From the NCBI GenBank assembly GCA_028287105.1, contig JAQBQH010000074.1, forward strand, positions 1 to 63,434: a DNA stretch of 63,434 bases, written 5' to 3'. The notes beneath the pieces are model-generated. The model ran no database searches. It saw only the letters and a program-made list of their open reading frames with translations, and was not told where the DNA came from. The stretch comes from Myxococcales bacterium. Its GTDB lineage: Bacteria; Myxococcota_A; Polyangia; Palsa-1104. The translations under genes were made by a program, and so were the position numbers. Positions within the stretch are counted from its first letter, which is position 1, and every line of letters starts with the position of its first letter. Positions 51,374-62,458 of the stretch are shown in pieces.

Positions 51374-52032
51374 GCATCGCCGACAATCTCATCAGTGTTG
51401 GAAAACAAATCAGCGCCGCCGCGCGGGCCGCCGGTCGGGATCCGACCACGGTGTCGCTGTTGGCGATCTCCAAGACGGTGCCGGCTGACCGGGTGCGCGA
51501 AGCGCTCGCCGCGGGGCAGGCGCTGTTCGGGGAGAACTACGCCCAGGAGCTGCGCGACAAGGCACGCGAGATTGCAGGCGCGCGCTGGCACTACGTCGGG
51601 CCGCTGCAGCGCAACAAGGTCAAATACGTCGTCGGCGTCGCGGAATTGATCCACTCGGTCGATTCACCGTCGCTGCTCGACGAAATCGCGGCGCGCGCCG
51701 AGAAGCTCGGCGTGGTGCAGCGCTGCCTCGTGCAGGTGAACCTCGGAGGGGAAGCGCAGAAGGCCGGCTGCGCGCCCGAAGAGGTAGCGGCGCTGGTGCG
51801 CGCATTCGTTGCGCGTCCGTCGGTCCGGTGCGAGGGGCTCATGTGCATTCCGCCCGACGGGGTGCCGCCGCGACCGTTCTTTGAAAATCTGGCGAAGCTG
51901 GCGGCGGCCGAGGGGCTCGCCACGCTGTCGATGGGCATGAGCGGCGACTTCACCGACGCGATCGCGGCGGGAGCTACGATCGTGCGCGTCGGCACGGCGA
52001 TCTTCGGAGAGCGGACGAAACGCGAGACGTAG
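51370..52032 (+). CDS. yggS: YggS/PLPBP family pyridoxal phosphate-binding protein
   Basis: 220 residues; a pyridoxal 5'-phosphate carrier and homeostasis protein without known catalysis. Lys35 in LLAISKTVP is the Schiff-base lysine; FGENYAQELRDKA, WHYVGPLQRNKVK and LSMGMSGDFTDAIAAGATIVR are family signatures. It is translationally coupled to maf. YggS often sits next to proC; here proC lies about 8 kb away. Confidence 0.96.
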   Translation: MSIADNLISVGKQISAAARAAGRDPTTVSLLAISKTVPADRVREALAAGQALFGENYAQELRDKAREIAGARWHYVGPLQRNKVKYVVGVAELIHSVDSPSLLDEIAARAEKLGVVQRCLVQVNLGGEAQKAGCAPEEVAALVRAFVARPSVRCEGLMCIPPDGVPPRPFFENLAKLAAAEGLATLSMGMSGDFTDAIAAGATIVRVGTAIFGERTKRET

Positions 52033-52046
52033 GGGCGGGACGGACG

Positions 52047-53051
52047 CTAGACGGTGGCGCCGGCGCGCGGCGGCGTGGAGCCGGTGCGAAGGCACTCGAC
52101 CATACGGCTGATCGTGAGCGGCGCCTGCACTTCGCCGCGGCACGCCTGGAAGCAGCGCGTGCAGGTGACCGGCGCGATGGCGCGATGGTCGTACTCGGTG
52201 TAGTGCGCGACCGGCGGTAGCTCTGCGCACGGGCGCACCATGCCGCCCGGCGAGATGTGCAGCGTCTTCTTGCCGGCGGTGCAGCCGTCGATCACGGTGC
52301 CCGACACGTAGGTCGGGATCATGTCGAAGTACCACTGCGCATTGGCGACGACGGCGGGCAGCTGGCGCTTGAGCGCCGACAGCCCGTCGATCACCTCGAA
52401 CAGCTTGGCCTGACGGTCGGGCGGGAAGAGGTGACCGTGGTTGTCGGCGGGCAGCTCGGAGTAGAGCGTGTACATGACCGACGCGCCCCACTTGTGGGCG
52501 AGGTGCGCGATCGGCACGACGTCCTCGAGGTTGTCGTTCATGATGATGCTGTTGAGCTGCACGGTGGCGCCGCGCGCGATCATCCACGGCACGATGTGCG
52601 AGATGCGCTTGAACAGCCCCGGCAGCTTGCGGTCGGTGTCCTGACGATCGTCGGGGAAGTTGAGCGACACGTTGATCTGATCGATGCCGGTGTCGATGAG
52701 CTTCTGCGCGCGATCTTCGGTGAGGAACCAGCCGTTGGTAATGATCGAGACGTAGCGCCAACCGGGCTCGTCGACGACGGCGCGAATGATCTCGAGCGCG
52801 TCCTTGCGCATGAACGGCTCGCCGCCGCACACCGTTACCGAGAAGGGACGGAAACGTCGCACGACCGCCACGTAGTCGCTCAGATCCTGCTCGGTCTGCT
52901 TCTGCTCCTGCCAATGGTTGCAGTAGTCGCAGCGGGCGTTGCAGCGACGCGTCAGCTCGAGCGTGATGTTGAGTGGATCGTCCTTCGCGCGATTGCTGAC
53001 GAGGGCGGATACGGCGCGAACCTTGTTGAAGATACCGGTATGCTTCGACAC
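52047..53051 (-). CDS. radical SAM/SPASM domain protein
   Basis: 334 residues from the GTG at 53051. The [4Fe-4S] motif CNARCDYC (Cys37, 41, 44) is followed by the GGEPF motif in VTVCGGEPFMRKD and the typical barrel segments YVSIITNGWFL and INVSLNFPDD. The C-terminal region has CTAGKKTLHISPGGMVRPCAE and CTRCFQACRG, a SPASM-like auxiliary cluster domain. Such enzymes modify peptides, lipids or cofactors by radical chemistry. No precursor peptide is seen nearby, so the substrate is unknown. No Shine-Dalgarno; a strong promoter ends seven bases upstream. Longer upstream extensions of the frame have no valid start. Confidence 0.9.
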   Translation of the reverse strand: MSKHTGIFNKVRAVSALVSNRAKDDPLNITLELTRRCNARCDYCNHWQEQKQTEQDLSDYVAVVRRFRPFSVTVCGGEPFMRKDALEIIRAVVDEPGWRYVSIITNGWFLTEDRAQKLIDTGIDQINVSLNFPDDRQDTDRKLPGLFKRISHIVPWMIARGATVQLNSIIMNDNLEDVVPIAHLAHKWGASVMYTLYSELPADNHGHLFPPDRQAKLFEVIDGLSALKRQLPAVVANAQWYFDMIPTYVSGTVIDGCTAGKKTLHISPGGMVRPCAELPPVAHYTEYDHRAIAPVTCTRCFQACRGEVQAPLTISRMVECLRTGSTPPRAGATV

Positions 53052-53058
53052 GGCGGGC

Positions 53059-53087
53059 AGTATACGCAACTCCGGGACGGGTGTCGC
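53059..53087 (-). promoter_or_regulatory. radical SAM gene promoter, predicted leaderless
   Basis: On the minus strand GCGACA (53087-53082, 4 of 6), a 17-bp spacer, TATACT (53064-53059, 5 of 6), then seven bases to the GTG at 53051. The transcript should begin at the start codon or one base before it. Confidence 0.48.
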
Positions 53088-53135
53088 GGTCGCCGTTGAG
53101 CAATTCGGGCACGGCGCTTGCTCGGTGGTCAGCCG

Positions 53136-54230
53136 ATGCGAACGCGCGCTTGGCTCCTCTCTCTCGTCTTCGTCGGTTGCGGTGGCCCGCCGTCGACAAC
53201 TGTCACTCCTGCTGGCGCTGCCGGTGGCGAAACCGCCGGGGTCACGACCCCGATGCCGTCGACGCCGCCGGCGACGCCCGACCCCGCGGCGCCCGATCCA
53301 ACGCCGGCTCCCGCTCCGGCTCCGCTGCCCTCGCCTGCGCCTTCCGGCGGGTTGCGCTGGGACGTCGAGACGTTCGGCACTCCGGGCCGGCTGCGCGCCG
53401 TCTGGGGATCCGGCCCGCACGACGTCTATGCCGTCGGCGACGGCGGCGTGATCGTGCACTCGACCGGCGACGGCCGCTGGACCGCGCTGAAGAGCGGCCT
53501 GAGCGACGATCTGCACGGCCTGTGGGGCGCGGGTCCCGACGAAATCTACGTCGTCGGCGCCGTGCAGATGCCGGATTGGACCGGGTCGGTGCTGCGGTCG
53601 ACCGATCGCGGCGCGACCTGGAGCGTGGCGCGCAATGCCGGCGCGCTGCACGCCAGCGTCTGGGGAACCGCCGGCGACGACGTCTACATCGCCGACTATC
53701 ACGCGCTCTATCATTCGAACGATCACGGCACGAGCTGGACCTCGATCGCGCTGCCGAAGCTCGACGTCTACGCCGTCTGGGGTGCCGGGCGCGACGACGT
53801 GTTCGCCGTCGGCAACAACCTCCTCAACCAGCAGACGGTCGTGCAGTCGCGCGACCATTTCGCCAGCTACTCGGCGACGCAGCCGGGCAATCCGGACGGC
53901 CTGCTCGCGGTCTGGGGCTCGAGCGCGACCGACGTCTGGGCGGTGGGCGCGCCCGGCAGCATCTATCACTCGACCGACGACGGCGCGACCTGGGCGAACC
54001 TCACGCCCGCCGGCGACATCGGTGGATTGGTCGGCGTCTGGGGCGCGGGTCCCGACGACGTCTATGCCGTCGGTGGGCGCGGCAACGCGCTGCACACCGC
54101 GGACGGCGGCAAGACTTGGACGACCGTCACGCTGCCGTCGCACGACAGCTTGTCGGGCATCTGGGGGTCGGGAAACAAGGACATCTACATCGTTGGCGGC
54201 GCCGGGCAGATCCTGCACGGGCACGAGTGA
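53136..54230 (+). CDS. seven-repeat beta-propeller lipoprotein
   Basis: 364 residues with lipobox VFVGC (Cys15). A Pro/Ala-rich linker (about 40-75) leads to seven copies of a unit built around W-G-x-G-x-x-D-V-Y-A-V-G: VWGSGPHDVYAVG, LWGAGPDEIYVVG, VWGTAGDDVYIAD, VWGAGRDDVFAVG, VWGSSATDVWAVG, VWGAGPDDVYAVG and IWGSGNKDIYIVG, about 38-48 residues apart. Between them lie BNR-like STDDGATW segments. Seven units predict a seven-bladed propeller on the outer surface, probably for binding glycans or proteins. Three bases separate it from a paralogue. Confidence 0.85.
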   Translation: MRTRAWLLSLVFVGCGGPPSTTVTPAGAAGGETAGVTTPMPSTPPATPDPAAPDPTPAPAPAPLPSPAPSGGLRWDVETFGTPGRLRAVWGSGPHDVYAVGDGGVIVHSTGDGRWTALKSGLSDDLHGLWGAGPDEIYVVGAVQMPDWTGSVLRSTDRGATWSVARNAGALHASVWGTAGDDVYIADYHALYHSNDHGTSWTSIALPKLDVYAVWGAGRDDVFAVGNNLLNQQTVVQSRDHFASYSATQPGNPDGLLAVWGSSATDVWAVGAPGSIYHSTDDGATWANLTPAGDIGGLVGVWGAGPDDVYAVGGRGNALHTADGGKTWTTVTLPSHDSLSGIWGSGNKDIYIVGGAGQILHGHE

Positions 54231-54233
54231 GAC

Positions 54234-55382
54234 ATGCGCAAACATCTTCCAGTTACGGTCGCTTCGTTTTCCCTTTTGTGCACAATCGGGTGTGGTGTGG
54301 CCTCGCCCACCGGCGTCGCGCCGATGGCGACGGAGCCCGCGGGTATGAATGGACCCGCGCCGGGCAGCCCGACGGCGGGCAATCCCGGGCCGGCAGATCC
54401 CGGCAGCGGCACGCCGACGCCGACGCCCGATCCGGGACCGACGCCGGGACCGACGCCGGGGCCGACTCCCGATCCGAATCCGGGGCCCACGGCGCCGTGC
54501 CCGCTGACCTGGACCGTGGAGCGCGCCGGCAACGGCACCCCGCTCCTCGCCCTGTGGGGCTCGGGCGCCAGCGACGTCTGGGCCGTCGGCGGCACGACCA
54601 TCGTGCACTCTAACGGCGACGGCAGCTGGAGCACCGTCGCCACCAACGCCGGCGACTCGTACGCGGCGGTCTACGGCGCCGACGGCTGGATCTACGTCGG
54701 CGGAACCAGCTGCTCCGACGGCCTCTGCCAGGGTGGCCTCCTACTCCGCTCGTCCGACGGCGGCGCGAGCTGGTCGCGACAGGCGCTCGGCGCGGGAGTC
54801 ACCCGCTTCAGCGGCCACGGCACGACCGTGTACGCCGACAGCGCCGACTTCTTCGCCTCCGACGATCACTTCGCCACGTCGCAGAAGCTGCCGCTGACCT
54901 GGGCCACCTCCGTCGGTGTGTTCGCGACGGACGGCGCGCTCTTCGCGTACGGCGGCACGCGCGGCTCGACGATTCGCCGCTCCACGGACGCGGGACAGAA
55001 TTGGGCGACCGTCTACGAGGGCTTTAGCGGCTCCAAGAGCGGACATCTCGACGAGATCGTCCGCGGCGACAAGGCGCTCTTCGCCATTGCCAATGGCTGC
55101 AGCGTTCCGGCGTGCGAGGGGGCGGTGCTGCGCTCCGATGATGGCGGTGCCAGCTGGACTCTTGGTCCGCGCATCACCGATTGGGGGCGTGGGCTATGGG
55201 CGGCCGGCGACGGCGAGGTCTGGGTCGGCGGCGCCCGGATGATGCGCTCCACCGACGGGGGCGCGAGCTTCGCCGCGGTGACGCTGCCGACGGCGACGGC
55301 GATTGAAGCGATCTGGGGCGCGAGCGCCGACGATCTCTACGCGGTGGGAACGGACGGCTCGATCCTGCACGGCAAGCGCTGA
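54234..55382 (+). CDS. beta-propeller lipoprotein, paralogue of the preceding
   Basis: 382 residues with a lipoprotein signal ending CTIGC (Cys20) and an unusually long Pro/Thr/Gly/Asp linker (about 35-85, repeats of PTPGPTPDP type). The propeller has clear units at the ends, LWGSGASDVWAVGG and IWGASADDLYAVGT, and BNR-like segments such as RSSDGGASW, RSDDGGASW and RSTDGGASF, but the W-G-x-G core is lost in the middle repeats. It seems a diverged copy of its neighbour. The two are likely co-transcribed. A run of three 17-bp repeats crosses its stop codon. Confidence 0.83.
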   Translation: MRKHLPVTVASFSLLCTIGCGVASPTGVAPMATEPAGMNGPAPGSPTAGNPGPADPGSGTPTPTPDPGPTPGPTPGPTPDPNPGPTAPCPLTWTVERAGNGTPLLALWGSGASDVWAVGGTTIVHSNGDGSWSTVATNAGDSYAAVYGADGWIYVGGTSCSDGLCQGGLLLRSSDGGASWSRQALGAGVTRFSGHGTTVYADSADFFASDDHFATSQKLPLTWATSVGVFATDGALFAYGGTRGSTIRRSTDAGQNWATVYEGFSGSKSGHLDEIVRGDKALFAIANGCSVPACEGAVLRSDDGGASWTLGPRITDWGRGLWAAGDGEVWVGGARMMRSTDGGASFAAVTLPTATAIEAIWGASADDLYAVGTDGSILHGKR

Positions 55383-55419
55383 ATCACGGCAAGCGCCGAA
55401 GCACTGCAAGCGCTGAAGG
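55369..55419 (+). repeat. three tandem 17-bp repeats across the end of the propeller gene
   Basis: Three consecutive imperfect copies of AC-G/T-GCAAGCGC-T/C-GAA-N2: 55369-55385, 55386-55402 and 55403-55419. Copies differ from each other at only two to three positions. The first copy contains the last codons and the stop (TGA at 55380-55382) of the propeller gene; the third ends three bases before the pruA stop. Replication slippage after a stop codon is the simplest explanation; a termination or protein-binding role is possible. Confidence 0.6.
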
Positions 55420-55422
55420 CAA

Positions 55423-57057
<1,635 letters not shown>

Positions 57058-57063
57058 CCCGGC

Positions 57064-57092
57064 AAGATAGTGTCATCCTCCCGAGTTGACAA
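57064..57092 (-). promoter_or_regulatory. pruA promoter, predicted leaderless
   Basis: On the minus strand TTGTCA (57092-57087, 5 of 6), a 17-bp spacer, TATCTT (57069-57064, 4 of 6), then six bases to the ATG at 57057. The first transcribed base should be the A of the start codon. The -35 overlaps the first base of the divergent dehydrogenase gene, so the two promoters or genes could be co-regulated by one protein. Confidence 0.52.
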
Positions 57093-58441
57093 TGGATCGA
57101 CGGCTGAACGAAGTGCCCCATGGCGAGCGCCTCACCCTCCAATTCGAAGGCGGCGACGTGACCGCGTGCGCCGGCGAGTCGGTCGCGGTGGCGCTCTTCG
57201 CCTCGGGCGAGAACGTGCTCTCGCGCTCCATCAAGTATCACCGCCCGCGCGGCTTCTTCTGCCTGGCCGGCCACTGCGGCGCCTGCCTCATGCGCATCGA
57301 CGGCAAGCCCAACGTGCGCGCCTGCAAGACCCCCGCGAAAGAGGGGATGCGGGTCGAGCGGCAGAACGCGTTTCCCACGGGCGCGTTCGACGTCCTCGGC
57401 GCGGCCGACTTCTTCTTCCCGAAGGGGATGGACCACCACACGATGATGACCTCGCCGCGCGCGCTCAACGCGGTGCTCAACAAGGTCGTTCGACAGCTCG
57501 GCGGCCTCGGGAAATTGCCCGACCTGCCGACCCCGCAAGAGCGGACCGTCGAGCTGCCGCGGCCGCGGACGAAGCACGTCGACGTGGTGGTGGTCGGTGG
57601 CGGGCCCGCCGGGCTCGGCTGCGCGACCGAGTGCGCGCGCGCCGGCAAGAAGACGCTGCTCGTCGACGAGCAGGATCGCGTCGGCGGCTCCCTGCTCGCG
57701 CATCCGCAGCACGGCGTGCGCGCGGCCAACGAGGCGCTGGCGGCGGCGCTCAAGGCGGGCGTCGAGGTGCTGTCGTCGTCGACGGTGCTCGCCTGGTATC
57801 CCGAGGACGCGCCGAAAGCGGGCGCCGAGCCGGGCCTCCTGGCGGTGCACACGCCCGACGGCCTCTTGAAGCTGACCGCGTCGCGCTACGTCTACGCGAC
57901 CGGCAGCTACGATCAGAACGCCATCTTCACCGACAACGATCGCCCGGGCGTCTTGCCGGCGCGCGCGGTCGGGCGGCTGCTGGTGCGCTTCGGCGTGCGC
58001 CCGGCGAAGAAGCCGGTCGTCGTCGGCGACGGGCCCTATGCCAAGGCGCTCACCGACGCGCTGGCCAAGACCGGCGCCACCGTCACGCGCATCGACGGGC
58101 ACGCCGAGCAGATTACGCAGGCCAACGGCCGCTCGTGGGTGCGCTCGGTGCAGACGTCGAAGCAGCGCACCATCAAGTGCGACCTGGTCGCCGTCGCCGC
58201 CCTGCCCGCCCCCGCCTCGGAGCTGCCGCGCCAGCACGGCGTGCCGGTCGCGTTCACCGATCGACTCGGCGGCTTCCACTGCCAGGTCGACGAGGACGGC
58301 CGCTCGCCGGTGCCGCACGTGTTCGCCTGCGGCGACGTCACCGGCTTCGGGGGCATCGACGACGCCATCTCGGCCGGCGCGCGCTGCGGCCGCGCGGTCG
58401 TGGCCAGCTTCAGCGGCAACGGCGTAGGGAAGAGCGCGTGA
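57092..58441 (+). CDS. flavoprotein dehydrogenase subunit: fused [2Fe-2S] and FAD/NAD-binding domains
   Basis: 449 residues from the ATG at 57092. Residues 1-100 form a ferredoxin-like [2Fe-2S] domain with Cys57, Cys62, Cys65 and Cys78 ([19 protein letters not shown]). Then a pyridine-nucleotide-disulfide oxidoreductase-type FAD domain starts with [20 protein letters not shown] (about 162-181), with later [12 protein letters not shown]. This joins what are HcnA and the FAD part of HcnB in hydrogen cyanide synthase, and resembles the N-terminal part of heterotetrameric sarcosine oxidase alpha and dye-linked proline dehydrogenases. It overlaps the next gene by 4 bp (GTGA). Confidence 0.88.
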   Translation: MDRRLNEVPHGERLTLQFEGGDVTACAGESVAVALFASGENVLSRSIKYHRPRGFFCLAGHCGACLMRIDGKPNVRACKTPAKEGMRVERQNAFPTGAFDVLGAADFFFPKGMDHHTMMTSPRALNAVLNKVVRQLGGLGKLPDLPTPQERTVELPRPRTKHVDVVVVGGGPAGLGCATECARAGKKTLLVDEQDRVGGSLLAHPQHGVRAANEALAAALKAGVEVLSSSTVLAWYPEDAPKAGAEPGLLAVHTPDGLLKLTASRYVYATGSYDQNAIFTDNDRPGVLPARAVGRLLVRFGVRPAKKPVVVGDGPYAKALTDALAKTGATVTRIDGHAEQITQANGRSWVRSVQTSKQRTIKCDLVAVAALPAPASELPRQHGVPVAFTDRLGGFHCQVDEDGRSPVPHVFACGDVTGFGGIDDAISAGARCGRAVVASFSGNGVGKSA

Positions 58442-58724
58442 GCACCAAGGCGATCGTGTGCCGCTGCGAAGACGTGACGCTGGCCGACATCCAGCACACG
58501 CTCGAGATCGGCTATCGCACCGTCGAGGAGGTCAAGCGCTACACCGGTCTCGGCACCGGCCCCTGCGAGGGCAAGGAGTGCATGGCCCAGGCCGCGCGCC
58601 TCTGCTTGATGGCGCTGCGCACCGACGGGCCCGACAAGAACGACGCGGTCGTCGAGCCGTTCACGTCGCGCCCGCCGGTGCAGCCGGCGCCGCTCGGAAT
58701 CTTCGCGCGCGGAGACGAAGAGCC

Positions 58725-58728
<4 letters not shown>
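58438..58728 (+). CDS. BFD-like [2Fe-2S] subunit of the dehydrogenase
   Basis: 96 residues, GTG start coupled to the preceding stop. The BFD-like cluster-binding pattern is C-x-C (VCRCEDVTL, Cys8 and Cys10) with GPCEGKEC (Cys43 and Cys48). In HcnB and related alpha subunits this domain forms the C-terminus of the flavoprotein; here it is a separate protein. It should carry electrons between the two flavin subunits or on to an acceptor. A Pro-rich tail of about 30 residues follows. Its stop overlaps the start of the third gene by 4 bp. Confidence 0.87.
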
Positions 58729-59905
<1,177 letters not shown>

Positions 59906-59906
<1 letters not shown>

Positions 59907-60751
59907 TGAGCGGCGCAATCGTGAAGCTGACCCAGAGCATTGGCTTCCTCGGCACGGGCAACATGGCCGAGGCGCTCATCAAGGGGCTCATCGCCGCCGG
60001 TGTCGTCGAGCCGACGCAGATCCACGGCTCCGATCCGCGTCGCGAGCGCTGCGACGAGATGGCGTCGCGCTACGGGATTCACGCCACGACGCACAACGAA
60101 GATGTCGCCCGTCACTCGGAGATCGTCGTGCTCTCGGTCAAGCCGCAGATCCTGCCGAAGGTGCTCGACGAGATCTCACCGCATTTGAAGCCGCACGCGC
60201 TGGTCATCTCGATCGCGGCCGGCATGCCCATCGCCGCCATCGAAGGGCGCCTGCCGGCCGGAACGCGCGTGGTGCGAACCATGCCGAACACGCCGGCGCT
60301 GGTGGGCGCGGGCGCGACCGCGATCGCGGCCGGCCAGCACGCCAAAGACGACGATGTCGAGGCAACCCGCAGCATCTTTGCCGCAGTCGGAATGACGGTG
60401 GTGATCGAGGAGTCGCAATTGGACGCAGTCACCGGGCTGAGCGGCTCGGGGCCGGCCTACGTGTTCCTCATCATCGAGGCGCTCTCCGACGCCGGCGTGA
60501 AGATGGGGCTGTCGCGCTACAACTCGCTGGCGCTGGCAGCGCAGACGGTGCTCGGCTCGGCCAAGCTGCTGCTCGATACCAACGAGCATCCGGGGCGGCT
60601 CAAGGACATGGTCACCTCGCCGGGCGGCACCGCCATCGCCGGGCTGCACACGCTCGAAGCGGGCGGCCTGCGCACGACGCTCATCAACGCCGTCGAGGCC
60701 GCGACCAACCGCAGCCGCGAGCTGGGCGCGCTGGCGGCCGACAAGAAATGA
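59906..60751 (+). CDS. proC: pyrroline-5-carboxylate reductase
   Basis: Reduces 1-pyrroline-5-carboxylate to proline with NAD(P)H, the last step of proline synthesis. 281 residues with GFLGTGNMAEALIKGL as the Rossmann motif and the C-terminal signature GSGPAYVFLIIEALSDAGV and VTSPGGTTAIA-like VTSPGGTAIAGLHTLE. The ATG shares a base with the flavoprotein stop, placing a proline-forming enzyme in a message with what may be a proline-oxidising one. The stop overlaps the YggU gene by 4 bp. Confidence 0.96.
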
Positions 60752-61050
60752 TGCCGCTGGTCGTGAGCGAGGCCGATGGCGCCATCACCTTCGACGTCCA
60801 GGTAGTGCCACGCGCCTCGCGCGACCGTCTGGGCCCGGTGCACGGCGACCGGCTCAAGGTGCAGCTCACCGCGCCGCCCGTCGACGGTGCCGCCAACGAC
60901 GCGCTCGTCGCGCTCCTGGCCAAGGCGCTCGGCCGTCCGCGTGGCGATGTCGCCATCGTGCGCGGCATGACCGGCCGCAGAAAGACCGTCCGCGTGGCCG
61001 GCGTCAGACGCGCCGCCCTGCTCTCCCTCGTCGAGGATCGATCCCAATGA
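60748..61050 (+). CDS. YggU/DUF167 family protein
   Basis: 100 residues, starting ATG-ATG and overlapping the proC stop. Family signatures: VVPRASRDRLGPVHGDRLKVQLTAPPVDGAAN (in parts: VVPRASRD and LTAPPVDGAANDAL) and VRGMTGRRKTVRV near the end. The function of DUF167 is unknown, but its place after proC is common. It overlaps the next gene by 4 bp. Confidence 0.94.
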   Translation: MMPLVVSEADGAITFDVQVVPRASRDRLGPVHGDRLKVQLTAPPVDGAANDALVALLAKALGRPRGDVAIVRGMTGRRKTVRVAGVRRAALLSLVEDRSQ

Positions 61051-62453
61051 AACGGCTCCTGCTCCCGCTCCTGATGCTCACCGCCGGTTGTGGCGGAAAG
61101 TCCGGAACCCTCACGCTCAAGATGGTGGTCTCGCCGGGCGACGATCCCTTCGCCGACGCCTCGCAGGTGCGCTTCACCGTCGGGGATGCCGCGCACGTCA
61201 CGACCGTGCCGGTGGCGGCGGGCCACTTCACGTTCAGCGTTTCGGGCAAGCCGCAGAACACGCCCGGCCCGGTGCTGGTCGAGGCGCTCGACTCGTCGGG
61301 CGCGGTCGTCGCGCACGGAACGACGCCCAATCTGTTGCTGAGCGCGATCGATCAGGGGCCGATCGCGGTGTGGGTGGGTCGGCCCGGGCGCATCGCGCCG
61401 GCCGCGGCGATGCTGCCGACGCCGGTCGCGGAAGTGGCCACGGCGGAGATTCCGGGGCTCGGCGTCCTGTACGCCGGTGGCCGCGGCGCCGACGGCAATC
61501 CGGTGCAGGACACCGCCGTCTACGACATCTACACGCACGACGTCATCAACACCGCCAAGCTGCAGAAGGCGCGCGCCGGCGGCGTCGGCGGCGCGGTCTC
61601 CAACGTGCGCGCCATCGTGTACGGCGGCTCGACCTCGCCCGGCTTCGGCACCTTCGCGAGCGTCGACGGCACGATGGAGCTGTTCGATCCGACCGTCGGC
61701 CTCGGCGTGTTCGCGGCGCTGCCGGTCGATCCGATCGGCGGGCGCGCGTACGCCAACGGCACGACGCTGGCGACGGGCAGCATCCTCATCAGCGGCGGCG
61801 TCGACGCCAGCGGCGCGCCCATCGGCAACGCCGGCCTCGTCAACCCCGACGGCGCCATCAAGCTGACGCAGCTCGCGTCGCCCATGGCGGCGGCGCGCGT
61901 CGGCCACGCCGTGGCACCGGCCAAGTTCCCCGACGGTGACGGCGCGATCCTCTTCGGCGGGCTGCCGCTCGGCTCGACGGGCGCGCCGGTCGTCGAGCGT
62001 CTCGTCGGTCAGTCGTTCGCCGCCTACGACGTCGGTGCGCTGGAGAATCGCGTGCAGGCGACGGCGACCAAGATGCCGTCGGGCGACGTCTTGATCCTCG
62101 GCGGCCGCACCGCTTCGGGCGCGCAGGCCTCGGGCGTGCTTTTGACGCCGACGACGCCGGGCGCGACGGTCACGCCGCTGCCGGCCGCGATGTCGACGGC
62201 GCGCGCGGGCCACACCGCGTCGCTCAGCGGCAACGAGCTCATCGTGTGCGGCGGCGCCGACAACGCGGGCGTGGCGGTCGGGTCGTGCGACGTCCTCGAC
62301 GCCATGACCTACGCCATCAAGAAGACCATCCCGATGGCGACGGCGCGGCGCGATCACACCGCGCAGGTCATGGAGACCGGCATCGTCGTCCTGGCGGCCG
62401 GCATCGGCGCCGACAACGCGCCGCTCGGCTCGATCGAAATCTACACGCCGTAG
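61047..62453 (+). CDS. kelch-like propeller lipoprotein
   Basis: 468 residues with lipobox LTAGC (Cys15). After a 110-residue strand-rich domain (LTLKMVVSPGDDPFADASQV), the rest is built of kelch-like units with GG motifs: VLYAGGRGADGN, AIVYGGSTSP, ILISGGVDASG, ILFGGLPLG, ILGGRTASGA and LIVCGGADNAG, about 45-60 residues apart, suggesting a six- or seven-bladed propeller. It should be exported and lipid-anchored. It is translationally coupled to YggU, an odd partner for a surface lipoprotein, and is followed by fpg. Confidence 0.85.
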   Translation: MKRLLLPLLMLTAGCGGKSGTLTLKMVVSPGDDPFADASQVRFTVGDAAHVTTVPVAAGHFTFSVSGKPQNTPGPVLVEALDSSGAVVAHGTTPNLLLSAIDQGPIAVWVGRPGRIAPAAAMLPTPVAEVATAEIPGLGVLYAGGRGADGNPVQDTAVYDIYTHDVINTAKLQKARAGGVGGAVSNVRAIVYGGSTSPGFGTFASVDGTMELFDPTVGLGVFAALPVDPIGGRAYANGTTLATGSILISGGVDASGAPIGNAGLVNPDGAIKLTQLASPMAAARVGHAVAPAKFPDGDGAILFGGLPLGSTGAPVVERLVGQSFAAYDVGALENRVQATATKMPSGDVLILGGRTASGAQASGVLLTPTTPGATVTPLPAAMSTARAGHTASLSGNELIVCGGADNAGVAVGSCDVLDAMTYAIKKTIPMATARRDHTAQVMETGIVVLAAGIGADNAPLGSIEIYTP

Positions 62454-62458
62454 CCATC

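Noticed and set aside
54400-54490. Repetitive CCGACGCCGGGACC-like stretch as a regulatory or mobile repeat
   Set aside because: It is the coding sequence of a Pro/Thr/Gly linker in the propeller lipoprotein, in frame and without flanking duplications.
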